DNA of 64,000 bases from Nymphaea colorata (Eukaryota > Streptophyta > Magnoliopsida > Nymphaeales > Nymphaeaceae). The notes beneath the pieces were generated by a model that did not search any database, had not been told where the DNA came from, and saw only the letters and a program-made list of their open reading frames with translations. Of the stretch, positions 62,941 to 64,000 are shown piece after piece (the first letter of the stretch is position 1; every line of letters begins with the position of its first letter). The position numbers and the translations under genes were made by a program. The stretch is taken from the NCBI RefSeq assembly GCF_008831285.2, contig NC_045144.1:19605716-19669715 (forward strand). The letters are read 5' to 3'.

Positions 62941-64000
62941 GTACATTATATAATGTATATATAATGTCTGGCATGAAAAGAGATTGATAGTATCATGAAA
63001 TGGCGTACAGAACTGTCTTTCCCTATTGGCCCCTCGGTGCTTTTTTGGCACCAGTTATAGCAACATCTTCTTCTCCAAGTCTGTCTTCCTACCCCGAGAC
63101 ATCATACAAAAAAGGATCTCACTATACTTATCGTGATTAAGAAACGACTCAAAGTACTGGCTTGACACCTCAAAAACGTCCTCCTCTTCCCACATATCCT
63201 TCATTCTTCTTCCAGCCTCCCAAGTTTCTAGGAACCAAGCCTCCTTAGTCCTTCCTACCGTTCTTCTTCCCCTTCCTATTTACCACCATCCACCCATCAT
63301 CAGGATCCCTTTAATCTCCCAACATAAATCTGCCACCGGATCCCTCGTTGCCACCCTTTATATGAATCTCCCATTGTAGCCCTTTACGCCTTGCCCCCAT
63401 CGAAACTGATGACACCGTAAATGGAGATCGTTTGTTTGGCACCTTGTTTGCGATTCTTGCAAGCCCTAGATTTTCCAAAACCCTTGTACAAGGATCTTCA
63501 GCAAGATAGACTCCACCCATGACCTTGACGACTCCAACAAATGTCTATTCGTTGTATGACTCTACCCATAAGCTTGGAAGTTGAATCCATCTCAACGGAT
63601 TGGTCCGTCTTAATCTTTGCTTTTTTCTTTCCCCGATTCCATCGTGTTGCGTTGAGAAATAATTTCCCCTGTAGTCTTTTCCTCTCAATCGAGCACATCT
63701 CCTCTCTATCAACTCTTATTAGAAACCTACCATTGTCAATCTCCGGGAACTTTCGATTCACCACTTCATCTCATTGATTATAGAGGGCCTCAAAGAAATC
63801 AGAAGTCCATCCCTGGCTGACGTTTTCCACCATAGAGCCTTGCTACCGCAGCATATATGAAGGGTGGTATGATCTTCTCATATATTGCAGGGTGAATGGC
63901 AATCGTCGTCATTCTCTGTTTCCTCTACCATCGCTTCAGGGGTACCAGCCATGGTAGTAGCTTTTCCAAATGTTTCGTGATGTTCGCCCAAGAATGCTGC

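Larger units (their letters stand above)
60530..63960 (-). mobile_element. Decayed L1-type LINE (ORF1-like and reverse transcriptase remnants)
   Basis: On the minus strand, degenerate frames follow in the order of a plant L1 element. At 63311-63770 there is an ORF1-like part with NGRFLIRVDREEM and GGVYLAEDPCTR..LARI, like the DUF4283-type region. At 61680-62450 lies reverse transcriptase: CKLLSKFI, FRGLRQ with PYLF, FADV, then VNREKSELIALGLS. At 60540-61210 come RLPISYLGL and ASKICHLI. Several frameshifts and stops break it. The catalytic FADD box reads FADV (61838-61827), and the endonuclease between ORF1 and RT is missing, so it is dead. The RT is split by the MITE at 61216-61667. A minisatellite sits at 62720-62940. 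The class is clear from the RT motifs; ends are approximate. Confidence 0.75.

Overview
The window is nuclear DNA of a flowering plant. It holds intron-rich plant gene families with GT-AG introns (WRKY, LAZY1/IGT, DUF1664, an XTH remnant). These are separated by long AT-rich spacers full of short terminal-inverted-repeat elements, tRNA-derived SINE-like repeats, a decayed L1-type LINE and many (TA)n/(GA)n microsatellites. Nothing suggests bacterial, organellar or viral DNA. The species cannot be fixed from the sequence.

Layout. (1) 1-6408, minus: a DUF1664-family gene, seven exons joined by hand, running off the left edge. (2) 6.7-14.0 kb: spacer of degenerate repeats. (3) 14242-15708, minus: a complete two-exon group IIc WRKY factor of 194 aa, closest in layout to the WRKY75 type. 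(4) 15.8-30.5 kb: spacer with hAT-like elements, SINE-like copies (one duplicated in tandem), a duplicated segment around a long TA array and several small MITEs. (5) 30507-30901, minus: the last exon of a xyloglucan endotransglucosylase/hydrolase (XTH), broken by three in-frame TAG codons that all sit where a tyrosine is expected. A three-unit tandem repeat follows. (6) 34293-38106, minus: a complete LAZY1 homologue of 336 aa in five exons, including a 6-nt first coding exon and a 20-nt last exon. (7) 38.3-60.5 kb: spacer with MITEs, a CACTA-like remnant and SSRs, without a gene I can support. (8) 60.5-63.9 kb, minus: a decayed LINE interrupted by a hAT-like MITE with a perfect 8-bp target duplication.

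The genes do not form a pathway. LAZY1 acts in shoot gravitropism and branch angle, WRKY75-type factors in phosphate, senescence and defence responses, XTHs in cell-wall remodelling, and the DUF1664 protein has no known function. The LAZY1 model is the most useful single result, because gene finders usually miss both of its micro-exons. The clearest repeat result is a set of hAT-like MITEs whose 8-bp target duplications can be read directly.
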